Assembly: GCA_051744365.1 (NCBI GenBank)
Contig: JBNJCX010000002.1
Span: forward strand, 1-64,000
Origin: Gudongella sp051744365
GTDB taxonomy: Bacteria; Bacillota; Clostridia; Tissierellales; Tissierellaceae
Direction of reading: 5' to 3'
DNA length: 64,000 nucleotides
Within the stretch, counting starts at the first letter, position 1. Every line of letters starts with the position of its first letter. The position numbers were made by a program, and so were the translations under genes. Positions 27,705 through 35,398 of the stretch are shown piece by piece. Under the pieces are notes generated by a model, which did not search any database, was not told the DNA's origin, and saw nothing but the letters and a program-made list of their open reading frames with translations.

Positions 27705-28949
27705 ATGAAGGCAGAAATCATTACCATTGGAACTGAAATAATGCTTGGAAGCATACTTAATACAAATGTAGTTTATCTTTCAAGACGTCTGATGGAGCTT
27801 GGAATCGAAACAATCTATCATACTTCAGTTGATGATGATTACAATAGGCTGGAAGGCTGCCTTTCTTTGGCAATTGATAGATCTGACATAATACTGACAA
27901 CTGGTGGACTTGGTCCGACAGATGATGACCTTACCAAGGAAGCCCTTGCAAATGTTACAGGTAGTATAATGGTTTCAGATATGGATATGGAACATCATAT
28001 CAAGCAGTACTTTGCATATTCAGATAGAGAAATGACCTTGAACAACCTTAAACAGGCAATGAAACCTGAGGGCTCAGAATTTATTAATAATCCAAAAGGT
28101 ACTGCCCCAGGCATATACATGGAGTGGAGAAATAAAAAGATTATTATGATGCCTGGACCGCCAAGAGAAATGATACCTATGTTCGAGGAAAAAGTAGTTA
28201 ATATAATCAAAGATGATCATATCATAATTGTTAAGTCTATAAACACGTCTGGAATGGGTGAATCAACTCTGGAAACTCAACTTAAATCACTGGATCTCAA
28301 GTATCCGAATTTTACCATAACAACTTATGCCAGCTCTGGAAGCGTCGAAATTAAAGTCATCGGTCGAGGCGATAACAGGGCAGGACTAGAGGAAGAGGCC
28401 GCTGAGATTTTAGAAACCATAAAGAATAAGATAGGGAGTAATATATTAGGATACGATAATTCTTCACTGGAAGAGGTCCTGCTGCATAAGTTACTGGAAC
28501 ATAAGATGAAAATAGCGGTATGTGAATCAGTGACAGGGGGAAATATTTCAAAAAGACTTACCGGAATACCTGGAGCATCCCTAACATTTGATAGAGGTCT
28601 GATAACTTATAGCGATAATGCTAAAATTGAAGAACTTGGAGTGTCAAAGACATCTTTAAATGAATATGGTGCTGTGAGCTCACAGATTGCTTATGAAATG
28701 GCTGAAGGTTTAATTAAGAAGACGGGCGTAGACCTTGTTATATCAACAACTGGGTATGCAGGTCCTGATAGGGATAAAAACATTACAACAGGTCTTATTT
28801 ATATATGTGTTATGACAAAGAATGATTATAAAATATTTGAAAGAAATTTTTTAGGAGACAGGGAAACTATCAGGGAAAGAACGACAAATTTTTCTTTGTG
28901 GAAGGGATTTGAATTTTTAAATAATGAGTTGACATCTCCTTCCCGGTAG
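27705..28949 (+). CDS. cinA: CinA-like competence/damage-inducible protein
   Basis: Two-domain protein: an N-terminal MoaB/MogA-like domain (about residues 1-170; GTEIMLGSILNTN, TGGLGPTDDD, PGPPREM) and a C-terminal NMN amidohydrolase-like CinA domain (about 255-410; AVCESVTGGNISKRLTGIPG, STTGYAGPD). Family members recycle pyridine nucleotides (ADP-ribose pyrophosphatase, NMN deamidase). 414 aa. It lies directly upstream of recA, and the recA -35 box is inside its last codons. Confidence 0.93.
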   Translation: MKAEIITIGTEIMLGSILNTNVVYLSRRLMELGIETIYHTSVDDDYNRLEGCLSLAIDRSDIILTTGGLGPTDDDLTKEALANVTGSIMVSDMDMEHHIKQYFAYSDREMTLNNLKQAMKPEGSEFINNPKGTAPGIYMEWRNKKIIMMPGPPREMIPMFEEKVVNIIKDDHIIIVKSINTSGMGESTLETQLKSLDLKYPNFTITTYASSGSVEIKVIGRGDNRAGLEEEAAEILETIKNKIGSNILGYDNSSLEEVLLHKLLEHKMKIAVCESVTGGNISKRLTGIPGASLTFDRGLITYSDNAKIEELGVSKTSLNEYGAVSSQIAYEMAEGLIKKTGVDLVISTTGYAGPDRDKNITTGLIYICVMTKNDYKIFERNFLGDRETIRERTTNFSLWKGFEFLNNELTSPSR

Positions 28950-28978
28950 TGTAATATATAATAAAAGAACTAACGTTC
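28929..28978 (+). promoter_or_regulatory. recA promoter with LexA (SOS) box
   Basis: TTGACA (28929-28934) is followed after 17 bp by TAATAT (28952-28957), overlapping a perfect TATAAT (28957-28962). GAACTAACGTTC (28967-28978) matches the Gram-positive LexA box GAAC-N4-GTTC exactly and covers the expected transcription start. LexA itself is encoded at 40239-40856. Confidence 0.85.
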
Positions 28979-29019
28979 GAATAATTGAAAGGGGTGAATC
29001 CAGTAAAACTGGAGACAAT

Positions 29020-30051
29020 ATGGTGGAAAAAAACGATAGAAAAAAGGCACTTGATCTGGCTCTTAGCCAGATAGAAAAGCAATTTGGCAAGGGTTCGATA
29101 ATGAGATTGGGGGAAGATGCCAAGCTTAACCTGGATTACATATCCACAGGTTCGATGGATCTTGATATAGCTCTTGGTATTGGGGGAGTTCCCAGAGGAA
29201 GAATTGTAGAGATATACGGGCCTGAGTCTTCCGGTAAGACCACCATAGCCCTTCATATCATAGCAGAAGCACAAAAAAAAGGCGGAGTAGCTGCCTTTAT
29301 AGATGCAGAACATGCGTTGGATCCCGGTTATGCAAAAAAACTCGGTGTCGATATTGAAAACCTAATAATTTCACAACCTGACACAGGCGAACAAGCCTTG
29401 GAGATAACTGAAGCTCTTGTAAGAAGTGGTGCTGTTGATGTTACAGTTATTGACTCTGTAGCAGCCCTTGTACCAAAAGCAGAGATAGAGGGAGAAATGG
29501 GAGACAGTCATGTAGGTCTCCAAGCGAGACTTATGTCACAGGCTCTTAGAAAGCTTGCAGGTGCAATAAGCAAGTCGAATACAACTTGTATATTTATCAA
29601 CCAGCTAAGGGAAAAAATTGGTATAATGTTTGGAAATCCTGAAACCACGTCAGGTGGTAGAGCTTTGAAATTCTATGCCAGTGTGAGGTTGGATGTTAGA
29701 CGTATTGAATCAATAAAGCAGGGAGACCAGATTCTTGGAAACAGGACGAGAGTAAAGGTTGTAAAAAATAAAATTGCGCCTCCTTTTAAGCAAGCTGAGT
29801 TTGATATTATGTATGGACAGGGAATATCAAGGGAAGGTAGCATTATCGATACAGGTGTGACATGTGGCGTAGTAAATAAGGCTGGTTCATGGTTTAGCTA
29901 TAATGACCAGAAATTGGGTCAGGGAAGGGAGAATTCAAAGGAATTCCTCAAAGAGAATCCTGACCTTGCAATGGAGCTTGAACAGAAAATCAGAAAAGAA
30001 TGCGGTCTTGAAGACAATGAAAAGGGTGAATCAGCCCCTGAAAAAGTATAA
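29020..30051 (+). CDS. recA: Recombinase RecA
   Basis: ATP-dependent strand-exchange protein and co-protease for LexA. Walker A GPESSGKTT (about residues 67-75), the VIDSVAAL Walker B region (about 147-154), loop L1/L2 (GLQARLMSQALRKL; FGNPETTSGGRALKFYAS) and the acidic C terminus are all visible. 343 aa. GGAG at 29011-29014 precedes the ATG. recX is not adjacent. Only a weak hairpin separates recA from the SbcD-like gene 45 bases downstream. Confidence 0.99.
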   Translation: MVEKNDRKKALDLALSQIEKQFGKGSIMRLGEDAKLNLDYISTGSMDLDIALGIGGVPRGRIVEIYGPESSGKTTIALHIIAEAQKKGGVAAFIDAEHALDPGYAKKLGVDIENLIISQPDTGEQALEITEALVRSGAVDVTVIDSVAALVPKAEIEGEMGDSHVGLQARLMSQALRKLAGAISKSNTTCIFINQLREKIGIMFGNPETTSGGRALKFYASVRLDVRRIESIKQGDQILGNRTRVKVVKNKIAPPFKQAEFDIMYGQGISREGSIIDTGVTCGVVNKAGSWFSYNDQKLGQGRENSKEFLKENPDLAMELEQKIRKECGLEDNEKGESAPEKV

Positions 30052-30055
30052 AGAC

Positions 30056-30079
30056 AAGCCTCCTGCAAAGGAGGCTTTA
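30056..30079 (+). terminator. Weak terminator or attenuator after recA
   Basis: AAGCCTCC (30056-30063) pairs with GGAGGCTT (30070-30077) over a 6-nt loop, but only TTTAA follows. With no visible promoter in the next 20 bases, some transcripts probably continue into the nuclease/ATPase genes. Confidence 0.6.
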
Positions 30080-30096
30080 AGTGAAGAGAGGATTAT

Positions 30097-31065
30097 ATGA
30101 GAATACTATATTTCACAGATACCCACATCAAGGGAACAAATCCAAAAAACAGAAAAGATGATTTTGCACAAAGTCTTGAAGATAAATTTAAGGAAATTGT
30201 ATCCATGGTAAAAGAAAAAGAGATTGATTTCGTAATACATGGGGGAGATCTTTTTGATAGACCAGATATATCAATTTCTGTTGTAAGCAGATTCATATCA
30301 ATCCTTAAAGAGATAGAAAAGCCAATTTTTATTGTCAGTGGAAATCATGACATATTTGGACATAATCAGTCAACAATTGACAGAACCATGCTTGGTCTAT
30401 TAAAAAGTTTGGATTTTATAAGGGTTATAAACAGGAACCAACCTGTTGTGATTGAGAAAGATGGCATCAAGGTAAGTCTTACAAGCCTACCTTATACTTA
30501 TGATGTAGACGCATCACCTGAAGGGTATATATTAACGGAGAAACCAGATGATGTAGACTTTTCAATACATGTGGTACATGGAATGCTGCTTGACAAGCCT
30601 TTTGTTAAGGGTATACCCTATACATTGGTAGATGATATATATGATACTAAGGCAGATGTAACCCTATCGGGGCATTATCATGCTGGATTCAAGACAATCA
30701 CAAAGGAAGGAAAATACTTTGTAAACCCTGGAAGTCTTGTTAGAGTTACCAACAGTATGAAGGAAATTGATAGAATACCTCAGGTTGCAATATTGGATCT
30801 TAATGAAGACATAGGAATACTGATGGTGCCCCTTGAGTCTTCAAAGCCCGGAGAAGAAGTGCTCGACCGTACTGAAATGGAGAGGAGTTCCTTTAAGAGC
30901 GAAAGAATTGTCCAGTTCAAACACTCAATAGATACTGCGATGAATTTTGAAAAAATGGACTTGAATGATATCCTCATAGAAGTGACCATGTCAGAGGGTG
31001 TCTCAGAGAAAGTGAAGGAAGAAGCCCTTAAGAGAATAGCTAACTCCCAAATGAAGGGATATTAG
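30097..31065 (+). CDS. SbcD/Mre11-like metallophosphoesterase (DNA repair nuclease subunit)
   Basis: Calcineurin-like phosphoesterase with all metal motifs in order: DTH (residues 8-10), GDLFD (50-54), GNHD (82-85), VVHG (159-162), GHYH (192-195), then NPGS. This layout matches SbcD/Mre11, the two-metal nuclease that works with an SbcC/Rad50 ATPase on DNA ends and hairpins. 322 aa, shorter than typical SbcD. The last 110 residues may be the cap and ATPase-binding helices. It starts 45 bases after recA and ends eight bases before the Rad50 N-half gene, so it is its likely partner. Its nuclease polarity cannot be predicted. Confidence 0.85.
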   Translation: MRILYFTDTHIKGTNPKNRKDDFAQSLEDKFKEIVSMVKEKEIDFVIHGGDLFDRPDISISVVSRFISILKEIEKPIFIVSGNHDIFGHNQSTIDRTMLGLLKSLDFIRVINRNQPVVIEKDGIKVSLTSLPYTYDVDASPEGYILTEKPDDVDFSIHVVHGMLLDKPFVKGIPYTLVDDIYDTKADVTLSGHYHAGFKTITKEGKYFVNPGSLVRVTNSMKEIDRIPQVAILDLNEDIGILMVPLESSKPGEEVLDRTEMERSSFKSERIVQFKHSIDTAMNFEKMDLNDILIEVTMSEGVSEKVKEEALKRIANSQMKGY

Positions 31066-31073
31066 AGGTGATT

Positions 31074-32522
31074 ATGCGATATATAAAAAAGATAATACTT
31101 GAGAATTTTCAGAGCCATAAATATTCTGAAGTGGAATTTGGCCCTGAGCTTAATGTTATTGTCGGTCCGTCTGATTCAGGTAAATCTTCTATTATCAGAG
31201 CGCTGAAGTGGGTAATGTATAATGAACCGGCAGGAGACTTTTTCATAAGGGAAGGCGAAAAAGAATGCACTGTAACACTTATATTAAGTGATGGTACACA
31301 GCTTCAGAGATATAGAACAAGGAGTAAGAATGGCTACAGACTAATTGACAATAAAGGAGAAGAATCAAGATTTGAGGGAATTGGTTCAACAGTTCCTCAG
31401 GAAGTAACCGATGTCACTGGAATAAGAAAAATTCAACTGGACAGTGATTCAACTAATGCAATAAATCTTGGAGAACAGCTTGAGGGTGCTTTTCTGCTTA
31501 CAGAAAAGTCTTCAACGAGAGCAAATGCAATAGGTAGACTTGTAGGAGTCGACATAGTTGACGATGCCTTGAGGGATGTATTGAGGGATGTGCGATTACT
31601 GTCTCAAACCAGAAAACAGAGGGAAGATGCTCTTCAAGAGACTATTGAAAAAATAGATAAGTATAACTACATTGACAACCTCAAGGAAATACATGAAAAA
31701 ACCTTCTCTATAATGGAGAAAGTGAGTAAGCATCAAAATCAGATTGAAGCTCTGGATAAATTGAACAGAAAATTTAATGCTTTGAAATACGAGATTTCCA
31801 GGACTGAAAAAATCATAAATAGTCTTAGAAGTACTGAAAAACTTCAAAATTTATTCTGGGTAATTGAAAGCAGTATATCTAACTATACTAGATACACAAA
31901 ATATCATGATTTTATCACAAATAATAAATATGAAAGCACTAATTTAAATATTATACTTGATAGCCTTTCAGATATCCACAAGACATCTCCGATGGAATTG
32001 AGCATAGAACTCCTGATAATCAGACATGATAGATTGGAAAAGCTAAGGGACCAGTTAAACTCTAATACTAGGGATTCAACAATTATCGACCAAATGACAA
32101 AAAAACTTGTACATGTAGAAAAAACATTTGAGCATTTTGAATCATCCAAAGAAAAATATAACAAACTGAAAGAACTTGAGAAAATCTCAATAAAATATAG
32201 ATCCATTATCTCCAGCAATAAAAAAGGAGCGGAGTATGTCGAAAGATTGAATTATCTAGTTGAAAATGACAAGAAATTTGATATTATTAATAACAAAGCA
32301 AATATGTTACATGAACTTAATAAAAATTATATTAAATTGGAAACAATTGCACGGGACATCAATAAAACACAAGAATCAATCATTAGCAATCAAGATTTTC
32401 TCAATGAAATCTTGGATAATTATAGAAAATTACTCCAGGAAATTGAAAAATGTCCTTTCTGTCTTGGAGATATTGACGATAATACAATTGATCACATTAT
32501 CACTTACCATTTAGGAGGTTAA
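31074..32522 (+). CDS. SbcC/Rad50-like ATPase, N-terminal half (Walker A, coiled coil, CxxC module)
   Basis: About 482 aa. Residues 1-160 are a Rad50-type N-lobe: NFQSHKYSEVEF (11-22), Walker A GPSDSGKSS (31-39). Residues about 165-450 are a long coiled coil rich in Glu, Lys, Asn and Ile. The end carries CPFC (460-463) followed by H474 and H479 and stops three residues later. There is no signature motif and no Walker B, so alone it cannot form an ABC ATPase site. The ATG at 31074 has AGAGGTG just before it; GTG at 31068 is an alternative. The missing half is encoded at 32779-33435 in another frame. Confidence 0.8.
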   Translation: MRYIKKIILENFQSHKYSEVEFGPELNVIVGPSDSGKSSIIRALKWVMYNEPAGDFFIREGEKECTVTLILSDGTQLQRYRTRSKNGYRLIDNKGEESRFEGIGSTVPQEVTDVTGIRKIQLDSDSTNAINLGEQLEGAFLLTEKSSTRANAIGRLVGVDIVDDALRDVLRDVRLLSQTRKQREDALQETIEKIDKYNYIDNLKEIHEKTFSIMEKVSKHQNQIEALDKLNRKFNALKYEISRTEKIINSLRSTEKLQNLFWVIESSISNYTRYTKYHDFITNNKYESTNLNIILDSLSDIHKTSPMELSIELLIIRHDRLEKLRDQLNSNTRDSTIIDQMTKKLVHVEKTFEHFESSKEKYNKLKELEKISIKYRSIISSNKKGAEYVERLNYLVENDKKFDIINNKANMLHELNKNYIKLETIARDINKTQESIISNQDFLNEILDNYRKLLQEIEKCPFCLGDIDDNTIDHIITYHLGG

Positions 32523-32524
32523 CT

Positions 32525-32776
32525 ATGAATTATGAAAATGAACTAAAAGAGCTGAAGGATGATCTTGAAAAGGCTAAAAATCTTAAATATCGAGCTGAAG
32601 CCAGAATGGAGCAGCTAAAAAAACAGGAGGATGAAATAATTTCTGAGCTGGATAAACTAGGAGTTAAACCTGAAAAGCTTGATTATGAGATTTCAAAGTT
32701 GAAATCTGAGATTGAGACGTTGTTGAAGGAAGCGAATGAGCTAATACCAAAAGATCTTATTAAAAAGCAGGAATAG
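32525..32776 (+). CDS. Small coiled-coil protein between the two Rad50 halves
   Basis: An 83-aa, highly charged, heptad-like protein (ELKELKDDLEKAKNLKYRAE at the start) with no cysteine and no membrane segment. No family is recognised. Its ATG follows the preceding TAA by two bases, and TTAGGAGGTTAACT gives a strong ribosome site, so it is a real gene and not a frameshift remnant. Position suggests it supplies part of the returning coil of a Rad50-like arm, or bridges the two halves. That is inference. Confidence 0.65.
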   Translation: MNYENELKELKDDLEKAKNLKYRAEARMEQLKKQEDEIISELDKLGVKPEKLDYEISKLKSEIETLLKEANELIPKDLIKKQE

Positions 32777-32778
32777 AT

Positions 32779-33435
32779 ATGAGAGAAGAAATTAATACTC
32801 TGGATAAGAGAATTTCTGAGCTGGGAAACTTTATCAACAGACAGGAAGGAAAGCGGGAGCAATTACTGGAGCTGAAAAATTACTATGAAGAGGACTTGAA
32901 TAGAATAATTGATGAGACTGACCTTTTAGAGCAGGTTATGGTACTTTTCCAGAAGACATCTGAGTACGCTAGAAATCAGGCAAAGAGTCAGATTGAAAAT
33001 CTGGTTACCAAATGCCTCCAATATATTTTCGAAACAAACATAGAATTTATAATTGAGATTGAGGAATTAAGGAATAAAGCTAATGCAGAGTTTTATGTGA
33101 TTAATGATACTTCAGACTTCTTTCTCAAGACAAAGCCAGAGCAATCAAGAGGTGGTGGAGTTGTAGATATTGTATCACTTGCTTTGAGAATTTCATTTAT
33201 GCAAACCCATAAGCCACCAATTGGTGGACCATTGATACTTGATGAACCAGCAAAGCATGTGAGTGAAGAATATATATATAATGTCGGAGACTTTCTCAGA
33301 CAGTCATCTTCAATGTTCAACAGACAGATAATCATGGTTACTCACAATTCTCATTTGGCAGCTCTATCAGAAAACGCATATAGGGTTGAATTATCTGGAA
33401 CAACCAGCGTTGTTACTCTTGAAAGAGACCTGTAA
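32779..33435 (+). CDS. SbcC/Rad50-like ATPase, C-terminal half (signature, Walker B, H-loop)
   Basis: 218 aa. Residues 1-75 are coiled coil. Residues 85-218 form the C-lobe: signature-like SRGGGVVDIVSLALRI (123-138), Walker B PLILDEP (151-157), D-loop AKHVS (158-162) and H-loop THN (188-190). It lacks Walker A, which is in the gene at 31074-32522. It starts two bases after the stop of the small coil gene with only a weak AGGA site, suggesting coupled translation. Together with the upstream genes it makes a split Mre11-Rad50-like complex. Confidence 0.8.
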   Translation: MREEINTLDKRISELGNFINRQEGKREQLLELKNYYEEDLNRIIDETDLLEQVMVLFQKTSEYARNQAKSQIENLVTKCLQYIFETNIEFIIEIEELRNKANAEFYVINDTSDFFLKTKPEQSRGGGVVDIVSLALRISFMQTHKPPIGGPLILDEPAKHVSEEYIYNVGDFLRQSSSMFNRQIIMVTHNSHLAALSENAYRVELSGTTSVVTLERDL

Positions 33436-33554
33436 CAACAGCTAACATATGCAGCAGTCGTATTTTGTACTAATCGTTTTGAATCATACAGTTATAACCC
33501 GCTACGTTGCAATATTTTAAGGTGGAATAGAGATGTAAGCAGAGTTAAAACACC

Positions 33555-33617
33555 TTGACATAAACACCCAAAAGTAATAAAATTAGGTTGTATGTACCCA
33601 TACAAAATATACAACCT
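33555..33617 (+). promoter_or_regulatory. Strong promoter with an adjoining operator-like dyad
   Basis: TTGACA (33555-33560), 17-bp spacer, TAAAAT (33578-33583). Two bases on, AGGTTGTAT (33585-33593) is repeated inverted as ATACAACCT (33609-33617). TTGTATG (33588-33594) can alternatively pair with CATACAA (33599-33605). The dyad covers the expected start of transcription, the usual place for a repressor. It could also fold as an RNA hairpin at the 5' end. Confidence 0.55.
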
Positions 33618-33704
33618 TATCTAATCCCATAAAGGGAGTTATATTCCGTTGACAATATCCATATTTCAGGGTAGTCGGAATAGGATGATCAGCTCAGTTT
33701 TTTA

Positions 33705-33734
33705 TTGAAATGGTCTTAGTTGATTAAGTATAAT
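33705..33734 (+). promoter_or_regulatory. Promoter of rny
   Basis: TTGAAA (33705-33710), 18-bp spacer, TATAAT (33729-33734). It gives a leader of about 25-40 nt before rny. Confidence 0.6.
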
Positions 33735-33763
33735 TATGATATGGAACTTGAAAATTTAATAAA

Positions 33764-35311
33764 ATGGAGGTGTTTCCTATTGAATCTTTAATTTATGCGA
33801 TTCTTGGCTTAGTTATTGGAATAATCGCTGGATATTTCATCAGAAGATATATAGGCGAAGGGAAAATAAAGAACGCTGAAGAGTTGGCAAAAAAAATTAC
33901 TGAAGATGCAGTAAAAGACGGCGAAGCTCGAAAGAAAGAGCTTCTATTAGAAGCCAAAGAAGAAATTCACAAGACCAGAAGTGACCTTGATAAAGAAGTC
34001 AAGGAAAGAAGAAACGAAGTCCAGAAAATGGAGAGGAGACTTCAAAACAAGGAAGAAACAATCGACAGAAGAAATGAGTCGCTAGAACGTAAGGAAGATA
34101 CACTTGCAAGAAAGCTCAAAAATCTTGAGGAAAAAGAAGAAGCTACAAATGCACTGTATGAAAAGCAGACGCATGAACTTGAGAAGCTATCTGGATTGAC
34201 CTCAGATGAAGCTAAGGAACTGCTGCTGAATGAGACGCGTAAGGAAATCATGCAGGAATCAGCAATGATGATCAAGGAAATGGAATCCAAAGCGAGGGAA
34301 GAAGCTGACAAGAAAGCAAGGGAAATTATTTCTACCACTATTCAAAGAGTTGCTGCGGATCATGTTGCAGAGACAACTGTTACTGTAGTTGCGTTGCCTA
34401 ACGATGAAATGAAGGGTAGAATTATCGGTAGGGAAGGAAGAAACATTAGAACTCTTGAAACTCTTACAGGCATTGACCTTATAATCGACGATACTCCTGA
34501 AGCTGTAGTTCTATCAGGATTCGACCCTATTCGAAGAGAAGTTGCCAGAATTGCTCTGGAAAAACTTATTGTGGATGGAAGAATACATCCTGCAAGAATT
34601 GAAGAAATGGTTGAAAAAGCCCAGAAAGAAGTTGAAAATACCATAAGGGAAGCAGGAGAGCAAGCGTCATTTGATGCTAATGTTCATGGATTGCACCCAG
34701 AGATAATAAGACTTATGGGACGATTGAAATACAGAACCAGCTACGGACAGAATGTCTTGAAGCACGCAGTTGAGGTATCACACCTTGCTGGAGTTATGGC
34801 TACTGAACTTGGCGCGGATATCAAGATAGCACGTAGAGCGGGTCTGTTACACGATTTAGGAAAAGCTGTGGACCATGAAGTCGAAGGACCACATGTTGAA
34901 ATCGGAGTAGATCTTGCGAGAAAATACAAAGAAAGCAAGGAAGTACTTCATGCCATGGAAGCACATCATGGTGACATTGAGCCACAAACTGTTGAAGCTA
35001 TTTTGGTTCAGGCTGCTGATGCAATATCAGCCGCAAGACCTGGAGCAAGAAGAGAGACTCTTGAGTCATATATCAAGAGGCTTGAGAAGCTTGAAGATAT
35101 TGCAAACTCATTTACTGGAGTTGAAAGATCATTTGCAATACAAGCCGGTAGAGAGATTAGAATAATGGTTAAACCGGAAGATATCAGCGAAGCTCAGTTG
35201 ATACACACAGCACGTGATATTGTTAAGAAAATTGAGTCTGAACTGGATTATCCTGGACAGATCAAGGTCAATATTATAAGGGAAACCAGAGCTGTGGAAT
35301 ATGCTAAATAA
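33764..35311 (+). CDS. rny: Ribonuclease Y
   Basis: Membrane-anchored endoribonuclease that initiates mRNA decay. One N-terminal transmembrane helix (about residues 7-28), a long coiled coil (about 35-190), KH domain with GRIIGREGRNIRTLE (about 222-236) and HD domain with HDLGKAVDHE (about 366-375). 515 aa from the ATG at 33764. However, GGAGG (33766-33770) lies inside the gene after this ATG, eight bases before an in-frame ATT at 33779. The true start may be ATT, giving 510 aa (see findings). Confidence 0.96.
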   Translation: MEVFPIESLIYAILGLVIGIIAGYFIRRYIGEGKIKNAEELAKKITEDAVKDGEARKKELLLEAKEEIHKTRSDLDKEVKERRNEVQKMERRLQNKEETIDRRNESLERKEDTLARKLKNLEEKEEATNALYEKQTHELEKLSGLTSDEAKELLLNETRKEIMQESAMMIKEMESKAREEADKKAREIISTTIQRVAADHVAETTVTVVALPNDEMKGRIIGREGRNIRTLETLTGIDLIIDDTPEAVVLSGFDPIRREVARIALEKLIVDGRIHPARIEEMVEKAQKEVENTIREAGEQASFDANVHGLHPEIIRLMGRLKYRTSYGQNVLKHAVEVSHLAGVMATELGADIKIARRAGLLHDLGKAVDHEVEGPHVEIGVDLARKYKESKEVLHAMEAHHGDIEPQTVEAILVQAADAISAARPGARRETLESYIKRLEKLEDIANSFTGVERSFAIQAGREIRIMVKPEDISEAQLIHTARDIVKKIESELDYPGQIKVNIIRETRAVEYAK

Positions 35312-35347
35312 GACTTCCTAATAATCAACTATATTTATGCATTGTAG

Positions 35348-35373
35348 AGCCTGCCGGTATCGGCAGGCTTTAA
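35348..35373 (+). terminator. Intrinsic terminator after rny
   Basis: AGCCTGCCG (35348-35356) pairs with CGGCAGGCT (35361-35369) around GTAT, then TTAATT. GC-rich and stable. Confidence 0.75.
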
Positions 35374-35398
35374 TTGTAGGTGAAATGGAGGGATTGCT

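Larger units (their letters stand above)
33436..33763 (+). other. Gap of 328 bp before rny
   Basis: No gene is recognised. It holds two promoter-like sequences and one dyad, described separately. A possible 20-codon frame starting at TTG 33649 has a ribosome-site-like GGGAG but no other support. The strong upstream promoter has no recognised gene of its own before rny. Confidence 0.6.

Noticed and set aside
33649..33708. TTG-started 20-codon frame after GGGAG before rny
   Set aside because: Very short, no motif, rare start codon; the TTGACA it begins with is as likely to be an accidental -35 box.
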